64,000 bases of DNA, from NCBI GenBank assembly GCA_040389165.1, contig JAZKAK010000021.1, forward strand, positions 20,999-84,998, given 5' to 3'. Each line of letters opens with the position of its first letter. Positions within the stretch are counted from its first letter, which is position 1. This stretch comes from CAIOTO01 sp040389165. Lineage in GTDB: Bacteria; Pseudomonadota; Alphaproteobacteria; Paracaedibacterales; CAIOTO01. The notes under the pieces are model-generated. The model had not been told where the DNA came from, ran no database searches, and saw only the letters and a list, made by a program, of their open reading frames with translations. Made by a program: the position numbers and the translations under genes. Shown here piece after piece: positions 17,693 to 26,800 of the stretch.

Positions 17693-18242
17693 TTATTTGT
17701 TGAACCTCTATTACTTCAGGAACATAAAACTTTAGCATATTTTCAATGCCTGATTTTAACGTTACCGTTGAACTTGGACACCCCGAACAAGCGCCCTTCA
17801 TTTTCAAATACACAATACCATCAACGAAAGAATGGAGGACTATATCACCACCATCACTTGCAACGGCAGGCCTGACACGTGTGTCAATAATTTCCTGTAT
17901 TTGCTTAAAAATAGGATCAGATGATTCAGTCGTAGATTCTGATCCCTTGTCGTGACTCATTATAACGGGCAAATTATTAATAAAGTGTTCCATTATAATG
18001 CCTAAAACATGCGGTTTTAGAACAAACCAATCTTTAGTCTGATTTTTTGTTATTGTTATAAAATCAGCACCAAAAAACACATTCTCAACACCATCGATAC
18101 TTAGTAATCGCCTAGCAAATGGAGATATTTCACATAAATCATTCGCGTCAAAAGAAAGCGGTTCGTTATCACCAATCACTGTACGACCCGGAACAAACAT
18201 CAGGCTTTCAGGATTAGGTGTTTCTTGCGTTTGAATAAACAT
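17685..18242 (-). CDS. nfu: Nfu-type iron-sulfur cluster scaffold/carrier
   Basis: The 185-residue protein combines an Nfu N-terminal domain (FIQTQETPNPESLMFVPG, SPFARRLLSIDGVENVFFG) with the NifU C-terminal domain carrying the cluster-binding pair CSGC (Cys152 and Cys155 in KGACSGCPSS). It assembles or carries 4Fe-4S clusters to target enzymes such as the large oxidoreductase encoded at 23.9 kb. The two-domain form is typical of alphaproteobacteria and mitochondria (NFU1). It overlaps the transglycosylase gene downstream. Confidence 0.94.
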   Translation of the reverse strand: MFIQTQETPNPESLMFVPGRTVIGDNEPLSFDANDLCEISPFARRLLSIDGVENVFFGADFITITKNQTKDWFVLKPHVLGIIMEHFINNLPVIMSHDKGSESTTESSDPIFKQIQEIIDTRVRPAVASDGGDIVLHSFVDGIVYLKMKGACSGCPSSTVTLKSGIENMLKFYVPEVIEVQQIND

Positions 18243-18375
18243 TTGACTGAATTATACTCTCATTCTAGGTGTCATACTCAATGTGGCCAACGTTAATCAT
18301 ATTTGCACTCTTTGTCAATCCAAAAGTCAAAAACCAAAGAGAATGGTATACAAAGTAAAACTCAGTAGAAATAAA

Positions 18376-19767
18376 CTAATTAGATAAAATCTTCTTTAAT
18401 TGAGAAAAAGATTCTTCGATTCCTGTCATATCGTCACTCTGTTGCCCTAAAAAGGCTGATATCTGTGGAAAAAGACTAATTGAACGATCAACTTCTGCAT
18501 TAGATCCAGGACGATAAGCGCCCAAACGAATCATATCGGACATATCTTCATACGTTGAAATAAGCGTACGTGCACTTTGGACAATGCTATTTTCTTCCGC
18601 AGAATGGCAACCAGGAACCGTACGAGAAATACTTCGTAGAATATTAATAGCCGGGAAGCGTCCACGCTCGGCAATAGCACGATCAAGCACAATATGGCCG
18701 TCTAACGTACCTCTGACAGCATCGGCGATAGGCTCATTCATGTCATCCCCATCGACGAGAACAGTGAATAATGCTGTTATATACCCTGTTTTTTGTACAT
18801 CCCCGTTCTTATTACAGCTAACGGCACCCGATGAACGATCAATACCTGGCCCTGCACGTTCTAATAATTTAGGCAGCTCAGCAAAAGTACTTGGTGGATA
18901 TCCCTTTGTTGTTGGCGGCTCGCCCGCCGAAAGACCAATTTCACGTTGCGCCATCGCAAAGCGTGTGACACTATCCATCAAACATAAGACAGACAAACCT
19001 TGATCACGAAAATACTCAGCAATACTTAATGTTAAATGCGTAGCTTGACGTCGCATTAGCGGAGATTCATCCGATGTAGCAACCACAAGAATGCTGCGTT
19101 TCAGCCCCTCTTCTCCCAACGTTTCTTCAATAAAATCTTTAACCTCGCGACCTCGCTCACCAATTAAACCAATAACGCAAATATCACATGCCGTATGACG
19201 TGCGAACATTGAAAGAAGCATTGATTTTCCGACCCCTGAACCCGCGAATATCCCCATTCGTTGTCCTTTACAGCATGTAAGAAACGTATTAATGGCACGG
19301 ATCCCTACGTCGATACGATCAACAACTCGCGCGCGCAAATTAGATGGAATAGGCATTGCTTGCAGAGGATATTCTTCGAATCCTGAATCAAGGGGGCCTT
19401 TCCCATCAATAGGCTCTCCCAACGCATTTAGCACACGTCCACACCAATTCTTGGTAGGACTAATTGTGGCAATGCCATGTCCAAAAACCACGCGACTGCC
19501 TGGGCTTATCCCAAGCACTGACCCAAAAGGCATAATTAAAACATGATTGTTTTCAAAACCAACAACCTCTCCTATGATCTTAGAGCTGGTTATATAAGCG
19601 TGCGCGTCTTCTTCATCAAAATTAGGATGAATAACACAACGTGATCCAACGCTAACAATTCTATTTTTTATTTCTACAGTCAATATAAGGCCTTGAATCG
19701 CCGAAACAGTGCCGTAAATTTCAACTGCCGACAAAGCATTAATTTGCTGACACAATGAATCAATCAT
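18376..19767 (-). CDS. fliI: Flagellar/type III export ATPase FliI
   Basis: The 463-residue protein is an F1-beta-like ATPase of the FliI/YscN family. The P-loop reads AGSGVGKS (residues 175-182), followed by GLIGERGREVKDF, the Walker B region LCLMDSVTRFAMAQREIGL and GEPPTTKGYPPSTFAELPKLLERAG, all hallmark blocks. It powers or primes export of flagellar or type III substrates. The family cannot be split firmly between flagellar and virulence systems from this gene alone; the adjacent csrA gene favours the flagellar reading. No fliJ, fliH or other flagellar gene is in the window. Confidence 0.93.
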   Translation of the reverse strand: MIDSLCQQINALSAVEIYGTVSAIQGLILTVEIKNRIVSVGSRCVIHPNFDEEDAHAYITSSKIIGEVVGFENNHVLIMPFGSVLGISPGSRVVFGHGIATISPTKNWCGRVLNALGEPIDGKGPLDSGFEEYPLQAMPIPSNLRARVVDRIDVGIRAINTFLTCCKGQRMGIFAGSGVGKSMLLSMFARHTACDICVIGLIGERGREVKDFIEETLGEEGLKRSILVVATSDESPLMRRQATHLTLSIAEYFRDQGLSVLCLMDSVTRFAMAQREIGLSAGEPPTTKGYPPSTFAELPKLLERAGPGIDRSSGAVSCNKNGDVQKTGYITALFTVLVDGDDMNEPIADAVRGTLDGHIVLDRAIAERGRFPAINILRSISRTVPGCHSAEENSIVQSARTLISTYEDMSDMIRLGAYRPGSNAEVDRSISLFPQISAFLGQQSDDMTGIEESFSQLKKILSN

Positions 19768-19792
19768 ATGATCTTATTTGCATTAAGATATA

Positions 19793-20071
19793 TCACTTAT
19801 TTATAGGAGAATTAAAAGTTTCACATACCTTTACAGCCGTCTTCAGCTGAGCGTTCTCACCAGAAAGAGTCTGCTGGATAACAAGAACATCTTTTGCCGC
19901 AGCGTGTGTTTCTGCTTTAATTTTATCATGCAATTCACGACGCAGAACTTTCTCGGTATCGGGAAATTGAAATCCCAATTTGATGCTTTTCCCTTGAATT
20001 TCAATTAATGTGACCTCAATCACATCATTAATAATGATCGCCTCGCCAACCTTTCTCGTTAAGTAGAGCAT
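19793..20071 (-). CDS. csrA: Carbon storage regulator CsrA with extended tail
   Basis: CsrA binds GGA motifs in mRNA leaders and blocks or alters translation, often controlling motility and the switch between growth phases. The first 55 residues fit CsrA (MLYLTRKVGEAIIIND, then IKLGFQFP and VLRREL), including RNA-contacting Leu4, Arg6 and the arginine near 44. The protein has 92 residues instead of about 60; the extra C-terminal tail is unlike known families. The ATG at 20071 is preferred over a longer frame because GGAGG sits 7 bases upstream; this GGA-containing site could also allow self-regulation. It lies 25 bases upstream of fliI. Confidence 0.92.
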   Translation of the reverse strand: MLYLTRKVGEAIIINDVIEVTLIEIQGKSIKLGFQFPDTEKVLRRELHDKIKAETHAAAKDVLVIQQTLSGENAQLKTAVKVCETFNSPINK

Positions 20072-20433
20072 TTGCGCCTCCTGCACAGTGAACAAAAATA
20101 TGTTCAGTCATTATCAGACTCCTTAATTATATGCAATTTTAGGCAAATTATGCAATGGAGTAATATAAAATTTTGGTCTATTTAAAACGATCAAGGCAAT
20201 TTGCACATACACATTTCCAAGATTAACCATAATAGGTATCAAACAAATAGGATAGATAAGAAAATTGGTAAAGAAACATTATTAGCCCAGCAAATGTATC
20301 AAGCAATTATGCGGCAGAAAAAAATCTGTTTTGAAAAACATTAAAATAGGTTTCACATTTTAACCAATTTAGTATTGCAATTCCTTACGATTCTATTTAT
20401 ATATAGACTTATTAACATAAAGGATTTTTTAAA
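20072..20433. other. 362-base intergenic region between csrA and mucR
   Basis: This region separates the divergent csrA-fliI and mucR genes and should contain both promoters. No convincing gene, RNA or strong inverted repeat is seen. An AAAGGA ribosome-binding site precedes mucR at about 20420. Confidence 0.55.
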
Positions 20434-20892
20434 GTGACCGATAATTTCAACACAATTGACACCAAAATCACAGGCACGGCTGATCTTATGACGCACGTAA
20501 GCCGTATTGCTGCTGCTTATATCGCTGGGCATCAAACAACGCTCGAAGATGTGCCAAATGTAATTTCACGAATTTACCAAGCATTATCTGCAATTAAAAA
20601 TAATACACATGTATTGATAACAAATCCTCTTAGAGCACCAGCTGTTCCTATCGAAGAATCAATTCATGATGATTATATCGTTTGTTTGGAAGATGGTAAG
20701 CAACTTCAAATGTTAAAACGCCATTTGAGCACTATGTATGGCATGACTTTGGATCAATACAAAGCACGTTGGAACTTGCCACATGACTATCCAACAGTAT
20801 CAGCAAGCTACACACGTCGTCGTAGCGCTATTGCTCACACAATTGGACTTGGCAAAAATGGTCGCGGCAAAGCGAAACTTAGAGTAGCGTAG
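20434..20892 (+). CDS. mucR: MucR/Ros family transcriptional regulator
   Basis: A 152-residue member of the MucR/Ros family, found almost only in alphaproteobacteria. These proteins bind AT-rich DNA through a single zinc-finger-like domain, here YIVCLEDGKQLQMLKRHL followed by YGMTLDQYKARWNLPHDYP. The spacing Cys-(Asp)-His-His fits the prokaryotic finger. Members control envelope, motility and virulence genes and act as H-NS-like silencers. The basic C-terminus (GKNGRGKAKLRVA) is longer than a minimal finger. The start is GTG at 20434 with AAAGGA upstream. A terminator follows. Confidence 0.94.
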   Translation: MTDNFNTIDTKITGTADLMTHVSRIAAAYIAGHQTTLEDVPNVISRIYQALSAIKNNTHVLITNPLRAPAVPIEESIHDDYIVCLEDGKQLQMLKRHLSTMYGMTLDQYKARWNLPHDYPTVSASYTRRRSAIAHTIGLGKNGRGKAKLRVA

Positions 20893-20921
20893 TTTTTTAA
20901 TTAAGAATAACGCCATATGAT

Positions 20922-20957
20922 CGCTCTCATTTCGTTAAGAATGAGGGCGTTTTTTTA
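20922..20957 (+). terminator. Rho-independent terminator after mucR
   Basis: CGCTCTCATT (20922-20931) pairs with AATGAGGGCG (20940-20949) around an 8-base loop, with one G-U pair, and is followed by seven Ts. Confidence 0.88.
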
Positions 20958-21028
20958 TGCAACACACGCTCAATTAAAAGCATGTCTTTGCTATTATACG
21001 CATAATTTTACAAGGGAAATTTTAGATT

Positions 21029-21898
21029 TTGACCGATACTGCCAACCAGAATAAACGTCATGGCTTAGCGTGGGCTTTGTCTGGTTCTCTTTGTTTTACG
21101 GCAGCAATGTCTCTTGCGAAGCTGCTCGATCCCAACGTAAAGAGTACAGTTCTTGTTTTCTTTCGCTGCCTTTTTGGATTAATCTTCTTTCTGCCCTTTC
21201 TTTTTAAAGCAGGTGTGAGTAACCTAAAAACACAACGTCCATTACTACATGTATTGCGCGTTCTATTTACCTGTTCAGCTATTGCATGCACCTATTATGG
21301 CTATCGCAATCTTCCATTAGCCGTAGCTATTTCTATTGGCTTCACAGCGCCTTTAATGACGACTGTTTTAGCGATTGTTTTTTTAAAGGAAACCATCACA
21401 TTCAAAAAATGGATCTTGATATTAACAGGTTATCTGGGGGTTCTCGTCATTACTCAGCCGTCAGAATTTAACGTTAACAATGCGGTTTATGTTTTGCTAT
21501 TAGCCAATCTTTTTGCAAGTTCTTCAATGATTTGTGCAAAAAAACTGACTCGTACAGAATCCGTTGTTAGCCTGATGTTCTATGTGAATATAATAAGCAC
21601 ATGCTTGTCTGGAATTGCTGCCTATTTTGTGTGGGTTATCCCCTCACTTCATGACTTTATAATTCTTTTGTTTATTGGCTTAAGTGGGGTCACAGCACAG
21701 CTTTGCTACGTAAAATCACTACAACTCTGCAGCCCGTCTTTTTTAGCACCTTTTGACTATGGCCGCTTAATCATTGCCGTACCAATTGGCTTTATCCTTT
21801 TTAATGAGCTACCCAATGTTTGGACTTTTCTTGGCAGCGGAATCATTATTGCAGCCACATTGCTCGTGATGAGATTAGAATTAAAAAGGAATTCTTGA
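21029..21898 (+). CDS. DMT-superfamily (EamA) permease
   Basis: The 289-residue protein has about ten hydrophobic segments arranged as two EamA repeats, the pattern of the drug/metabolite transporter superfamily. Recognisable features are the first-repeat block around LLHVLRVLFTCSAIACTYYG and PLAVAISIGFTAPLMTT, and the second repeat ending near PSFLAPFDYGRLIIAVPIG. It resembles S-adenosylmethionine or metabolite carriers of intracellular alphaproteobacteria, but the substrate cannot be read from sequence. The start codon is TTG at 21029 with AGGGA upstream. Confidence 0.88.
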   Translation: MTDTANQNKRHGLAWALSGSLCFTAAMSLAKLLDPNVKSTVLVFFRCLFGLIFFLPFLFKAGVSNLKTQRPLLHVLRVLFTCSAIACTYYGYRNLPLAVAISIGFTAPLMTTVLAIVFLKETITFKKWILILTGYLGVLVITQPSEFNVNNAVYVLLLANLFASSSMICAKKLTRTESVVSLMFYVNIISTCLSGIAAYFVWVIPSLHDFIILLFIGLSGVTAQLCYVKSLQLCSPSFLAPFDYGRLIIAVPIGFILFNELPNVWTFLGSGIIIAATLLVMRLELKRNS

Positions 21899-21951
21899 TT
21901 TAGAAGTCCTTCTGTAAGATTACGTGCTGGCATATAAAAAATCATAAAATA

Positions 21952-22056
21952 GCGTGGCAATCTCGTTAAAACAAACAACTCTACTTTCTAAGATTGCCAT
22001 ACGCCACATCGGACTCACGGATAACAATGAATAGATCAATGCGTGGCTGTGAGTCC
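21952..22056. repeat. Degenerate palindromic intergenic element
   Basis: Two inverted repeats lie end to end. GCGTGGCAATCT (21952-21963) pairs with AGATTGCC-AT-ACGC (21991-22004) with a 2-base bulge; GGACTCAC (22011-22018) pairs with GTGAGTCC (22049-22056). The core words GTGGCAATC and GGACTC recur in the palindrome at 36276-36359, suggesting both are decayed members of one dispersed repeat family. Confidence 0.6.
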
Positions 22057-22097
22057 TTATAAACGTGTGTATTGCTAGACAGGGTCACTGCTAGCAT

Positions 22098-23621
22098 TTA
22101 TCTCCAGCTATCGCCATTTCTTTCGCGCGGAGAAGTTTCACCAGCCTTACGAGTAGAAGTAATTGATGGCTCAGTTAACGTAAGTGTGTCTGTGAATTTT
22201 GTAATATTTTGAGAAACAACCATTTGTTCTAATTCCTTACTCCAAAATTCTTTCGTCACAGTTACACTTCTAACTCCTCTTCTTTGCTTCTCGTGCTCAG
22301 TTCTTTTTAATAAAAATGGACCAACTTCATATGATCCTGATTCACTGATGATCTCTGCGTTTGTTTCAACTGTGCTTAATCTGCTAATCTCTGCAGTGAC
22401 ATCCGTAAGCGCGCTCTTCCATAGAGGAACATCACGCAAGTCTGCATCTAATAACTCTCCGAATGTAGCAACTATATCAAAAAGAGCATATTGAGGATCA
22501 CTTTTGAATGTTGCTATAAGCCCTTCTGTGTCTAAAACGTGTACAAAATCAGTAACAAAACTCTCTGGCGCGCCTATTTGCATTAAAAGAGCTGACTGGC
22601 TTGCAAAATGGCTTCTAAGATCATCTGCTTTTTGCCCACGCACGTTAGCATTGGAAATTCGAACGTAACTCTGTGCTTTAAGCTTTTCAGCTGACTGTGT
22701 GAGGTATTGTTTTATGCGTGTATTATAAGCACCAGACAATCCTTGAACATACTCTCTCGATTCAGCAGAAAGAATCACATTGCAATCTAACTCTGCAACA
22801 GGTTTTCTATCGGCTATACACGCAAATATGCCCTCACGATATCGTGAATCATACCCCCCCGCAGACGAAGGATAAGGAAGCATTGCTACACACATATCTC
22901 TACTTGCTACTGAATTCACAAGAGCACGCGCAAAACCGTCTTGAAAATACACATTTGACGTATCACTTTGCAATTTTTCAAAATGCAAAGTCATATTCCT
23001 AATGTCTCTTTGTTGCGTTACAACCAACGATACACATGAAAGCAACTGCTCTGTATTTGAAAAAATATTCATTTTTCCAAGCAATTTTCCAAGCTCCGTA
23101 GCGCGTCCAGTAATATCAGCTTCTTTCGCCACAACAAAAACGTTTACATTCCGAATGGAATTGTATAATTTTCGCAACAAAATAGCATTTTGTGTTTCAA
23201 TTTCAATCCCTCGTGGATCATCGAAACCAGGGCAATCCCAATAAATAGTATTCATGTCTGCATCATAATAGGATGTTATTGCCTCTGTACCTGCCCCAAA
23301 GCCGTGACCAATCTGAACATCTCCAGCAGAAGCTTCTGCTGTTAAAGAGAAGCCCTCATCTCCGTCAAAAGCCTCCAGCGGCACACCAGCCAAGCATGTT
23401 ATCAGCGTACTTTTACCTGCGCCTGTTTTTCCAATAACGACAGTATTCTTTGCACCAGCATGATGCGTCTCGTGATTGTTTAACTGTTCAGTAAGCCCAG
23501 ACATCTGGTGCATCAAACGTTCAACAGCATCACCATTAGCGGCATCTGCAACTGAAAAAACGGAATGAACCGAAAAAACAAGAACTAAAAGCCATCGCTT
23601 TAAAAAATTAAATACCTGCAT
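22098..23621 (-). CDS. Exported P-loop GTPase, AIG1/septin-like
   Basis: The 507-residue product carries a G domain of the TRAFAC class: G1 VVIGKTGAGKST (P-loop 64-71) and G3 DCPGF (129-133). A standard NKxD G4 motif is not evident; TQQRD near residue 205 may replace it, as happens in AIG1/GIMAP-like proteins. Unusually for a GTPase, the N-terminus is a signal peptide (MQVFNFLKRWLLVLVFSVHSVFSVADA), so the protein is probably exported. The remaining 280 residues are mostly helical and unrecognised. The ATG at 23621 is chosen because GGAGG lies just upstream; a longer frame starts at 23657. It is monocistronic. A role acting on host targets is inference. Confidence 0.8.
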   Translation of the reverse strand: MQVFNFLKRWLLVLVFSVHSVFSVADAANGDAVERLMHQMSGLTEQLNNHETHHAGAKNTVVIGKTGAGKSTLITCLAGVPLEAFDGDEGFSLTAEASAGDVQIGHGFGAGTEAITSYYDADMNTIYWDCPGFDDPRGIEIETQNAILLRKLYNSIRNVNVFVVAKEADITGRATELGKLLGKMNIFSNTEQLLSCVSLVVTQQRDIRNMTLHFEKLQSDTSNVYFQDGFARALVNSVASRDMCVAMLPYPSSAGGYDSRYREGIFACIADRKPVAELDCNVILSAESREYVQGLSGAYNTRIKQYLTQSAEKLKAQSYVRISNANVRGQKADDLRSHFASQSALLMQIGAPESFVTDFVHVLDTEGLIATFKSDPQYALFDIVATFGELLDADLRDVPLWKSALTDVTAEISRLSTVETNAEIISESGSYEVGPFLLKRTEHEKQRRGVRSVTVTKEFWSKELEQMVVSQNITKFTDTLTLTEPSITSTRKAGETSPRERNGDSWR

Positions 23622-23866
23622 AAGGCACCTCCTTAAATTACATATAATTAACAACATATAGGATAAATTTTATAAAAATATATTACAAATAAACTTCATA
23701 ATAATCACCCCTCACATGTGCACACTATAATAGGAAAATCATACAAAGCAAGTTTAGAATTCAATACATTACTATCAAATTATGAATTTTAGCTTTAGTA
23801 TCATGGAAATAGACACATTCACTTCTATCTGATAGCGTCAAGACGTCCATTTTTCCAGAGATTAAC

Positions 23867-26800
23867 ATGCCCATTACACATACAACGCTCAATCTTAGCC
23901 ATGATTTACGATTCGAAGATCTTTATTGCAATGACGGAATTGCCAAAATCAACCACTATTTTGATCAGTTCTTAAGCGATCTGGATCCGGATCTGTCATC
24001 ACGTTGGCACACAGCACTGCGCACGCCAGACGTATTATCTAAGAAAGAGGAAAGCGCATTGATTGTTGCTATGGCCCCTATTCTCGAGGAGTTTATCGCT
24101 GATTTATTTAATATCGTGCCGACGTTAACGACGCTCAAAAAATCGCACAATGAACTAAGCTTGATCCCATTTATTAAACGGCAATTTGTACAACGCTTCG
24201 CATTAAAAAAATATAATTCTTCTGTATCAGAGCCAATATTTGAATATACGAATGATCTTGATTTTGCAAAATCTGTCGAAAGCTGGCTTCAAGATCAAGA
24301 AGCACATGCAGATGATCTTGATCGTGCAGCACGTTTTGCAGCGTTTGCTGCCTTAACTGAAATTGGCCAACACCGGCATAAAGGATCTGTTTTATTCAAC
24401 ATACCACGCCCGCTTAACTATCAAATGCTTTTAACAGATGCAAGGCATGATGAACGTGGCATCTACAATGAAACACTCCGGTCCAGGCAAGGCTTTGATT
24501 CAACAGACGATGGTGTGACGCGTACCTTCGCGATTGAACAGTCACGCTATTGCATTCATTGTCATCATCAGGGTAAAAATTCATGTTCGAAAGGCCTTAA
24601 TGCCCGTCCGCCTGAAACGGGAATACAAAAGAATCCACTCGGTGTTGATTTATTGGGCTGCCCGCTTGAAGAAAAAATATCAGAGATGAATCAACTCAAA
24701 GGCGAAGGTGTGCCACTTGGCGCGCTGGCCGTTGCCATGATTGACAATCCACTGCTCGCGGCAACAGGTCATCGTATTTGCAACGACTGCTCCAAAGCAT
24801 GCATTTTTCAAAAGCAAGAACCAGTTGCCATTCCAGCCATAGAAACGCAAACATTGAATGATATTTTAGATTTGCCGTGGGGCTTTGAAATTTATAGTTT
24901 ATTGAGTCGTTGGAATCCCTTGAACATATGGCGCTCAATGCCAAAAGAAATCACCCATAAGCGCGTACTTATCGTGGGTATGGGGCCGTCTGGATTCAAT
25001 TTAGCACATCATTTACTCAATGATGGCCACACGGTTGTCGGTATAGATGGCCTTAAAATAGAGCCCCTACCCTCCACCCAAAATGGACGAACGCCAACAG
25101 GCGAGCAAACAGAATTTACCCCTATTCACAATTGGCAAACGTTGCGTGAACCACTTTCATCGCGTGTAACAGGGGGATTTGGCGGCGTGGCAGAATATGG
25201 CATTACGGTGCGCTGGGACAAAAATTATCTTAAAGTTATACGCTTGCTTCTTGAAAGACGCGCGCAATTCTTACTTAAAGGAGGTATTCGCTTTGGCGGG
25301 ACTTTATCAAGCGAACGTACCTTTGATATTGGCTTTGACCACATCGCACTCTGCATGGGCGCCGGCAGCCCAACGCTTATTCCCCTAAAAAATGGTCTTG
25401 TACCAGGCGTTCGGCAAGCAAGTGACTTTTTGATGGCACTACAACTCACAGGGGCACATAAAAAAGATTCTCTCGCTAATCTACAGGTTCGTCTACCTAT
25501 CGTTGTTATCGGCGGCGGCCTTACGGCTATCGATACAGCGACTGAAGCCATGGCGTATTACCCTATTCAAGTGGTTAAATTCAAGAAACGTTACGATACC
25601 CTTGTAAGTACGTATGGTGAAACGCATACGCGATCAGGTTGGAGCGAACACGATCACATTATTGCAGATGAAATGTTAGCGCACGCCGATTTATTTGCAG
25701 CCGCGTACACGCCAGAAGGAATTCAACAAGTCATGCAAACGTTGGGGGGTGCTACGCTTTTGTATCGCAGAGACCTCACGAATGCCCCGAGCTATCGTCT
25801 TAATCATGAGGAAATTGAAAAAGCCCTTGAAGAAGGTATTTTTATACAAACGAATACGATACCAAAAGAAATTAGCGTTGATTCTTGGGGGCATGCCAAA
25901 GGAATCGTGGTTGAGATTAATAATGAATCACACACGATTGAGGCAAAAACAATTCTCATTGCTGCCGGCACTAAACCAAATGTGAATCTTACTTTTGACG
26001 AACCATTTACATTAACACTCGAGCGTACATTTCAAGCACTTGATGAAAATGCTCTGCCTGTCATTCCACAAAAATCACCTAAACCTGATGCTGTCCATGT
26101 GCTTATGCAAAAACGCAGCGATAATCGCGGCATGAGTTTCTTTGGTGATTTGCATCCCTCTTTCTCGGGAAATGTGGTAAAAGCAATGGCAAGTGCAAAA
26201 CGTGGTTATCCAATAATCACACGACTTTTAGAGTCGGTAGTTACGGATATGCGACTAGATTTTCTAACGCATCTCAATAAAACACTCACAGCGAAAATTC
26301 ATGCTGTAAATCGCTTAACGCCAACAATTGTAGAAGTTATCATCGATGCCCCCCTCGCGGCCAAGGCATTTAAACCAGGGCAGTTTTATCGCCTGCAGAA
26401 TTTTGAATCACTTGCCCCCTATCATCATGAAACACGCTTTGCGATGGAAGGAATTGCTCTCACGGGATCTTGGGTTGATCGAGAAAAAGGCTTAATCGCA
26501 ACAATCGTGCTCGAACTAGGTGGCTCTTCCAATTTATGCGCCCATCTTAAGGTAGGCGAACCTGTTGTGCTGATGGGGCCAACTGGCGCACCAACACATA
26601 TCCCACAAAACGAAACCATCTTGTTAATTGGAGGCGGCCTTGGGAATGCCGTACTCTTTTCAATTGGCAAGGCAATGCGTGAAAATGGCTGTCGTGTTTT
26701 ATATGTAGCAGGGTATAAAAAAGCAGAAGATCGTTTCAAGATTTCCGAAATTGAAGCTGCAGCTGATGCTGTGATTTGGTGCTGCGATGAACCCAATGCT

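Noticed and set aside
18584..19003. 139-residue plus-strand frame opposite fliI
   Set aside because: Antisense to the most conserved part of fliI; no signal peptide, ribosome-binding site or family features.
20150..20344. Possible short coding frame between csrA and mucR, ending FEKH
   Set aside because: About 50 codons without a good start, ribosome-binding site or similarity.
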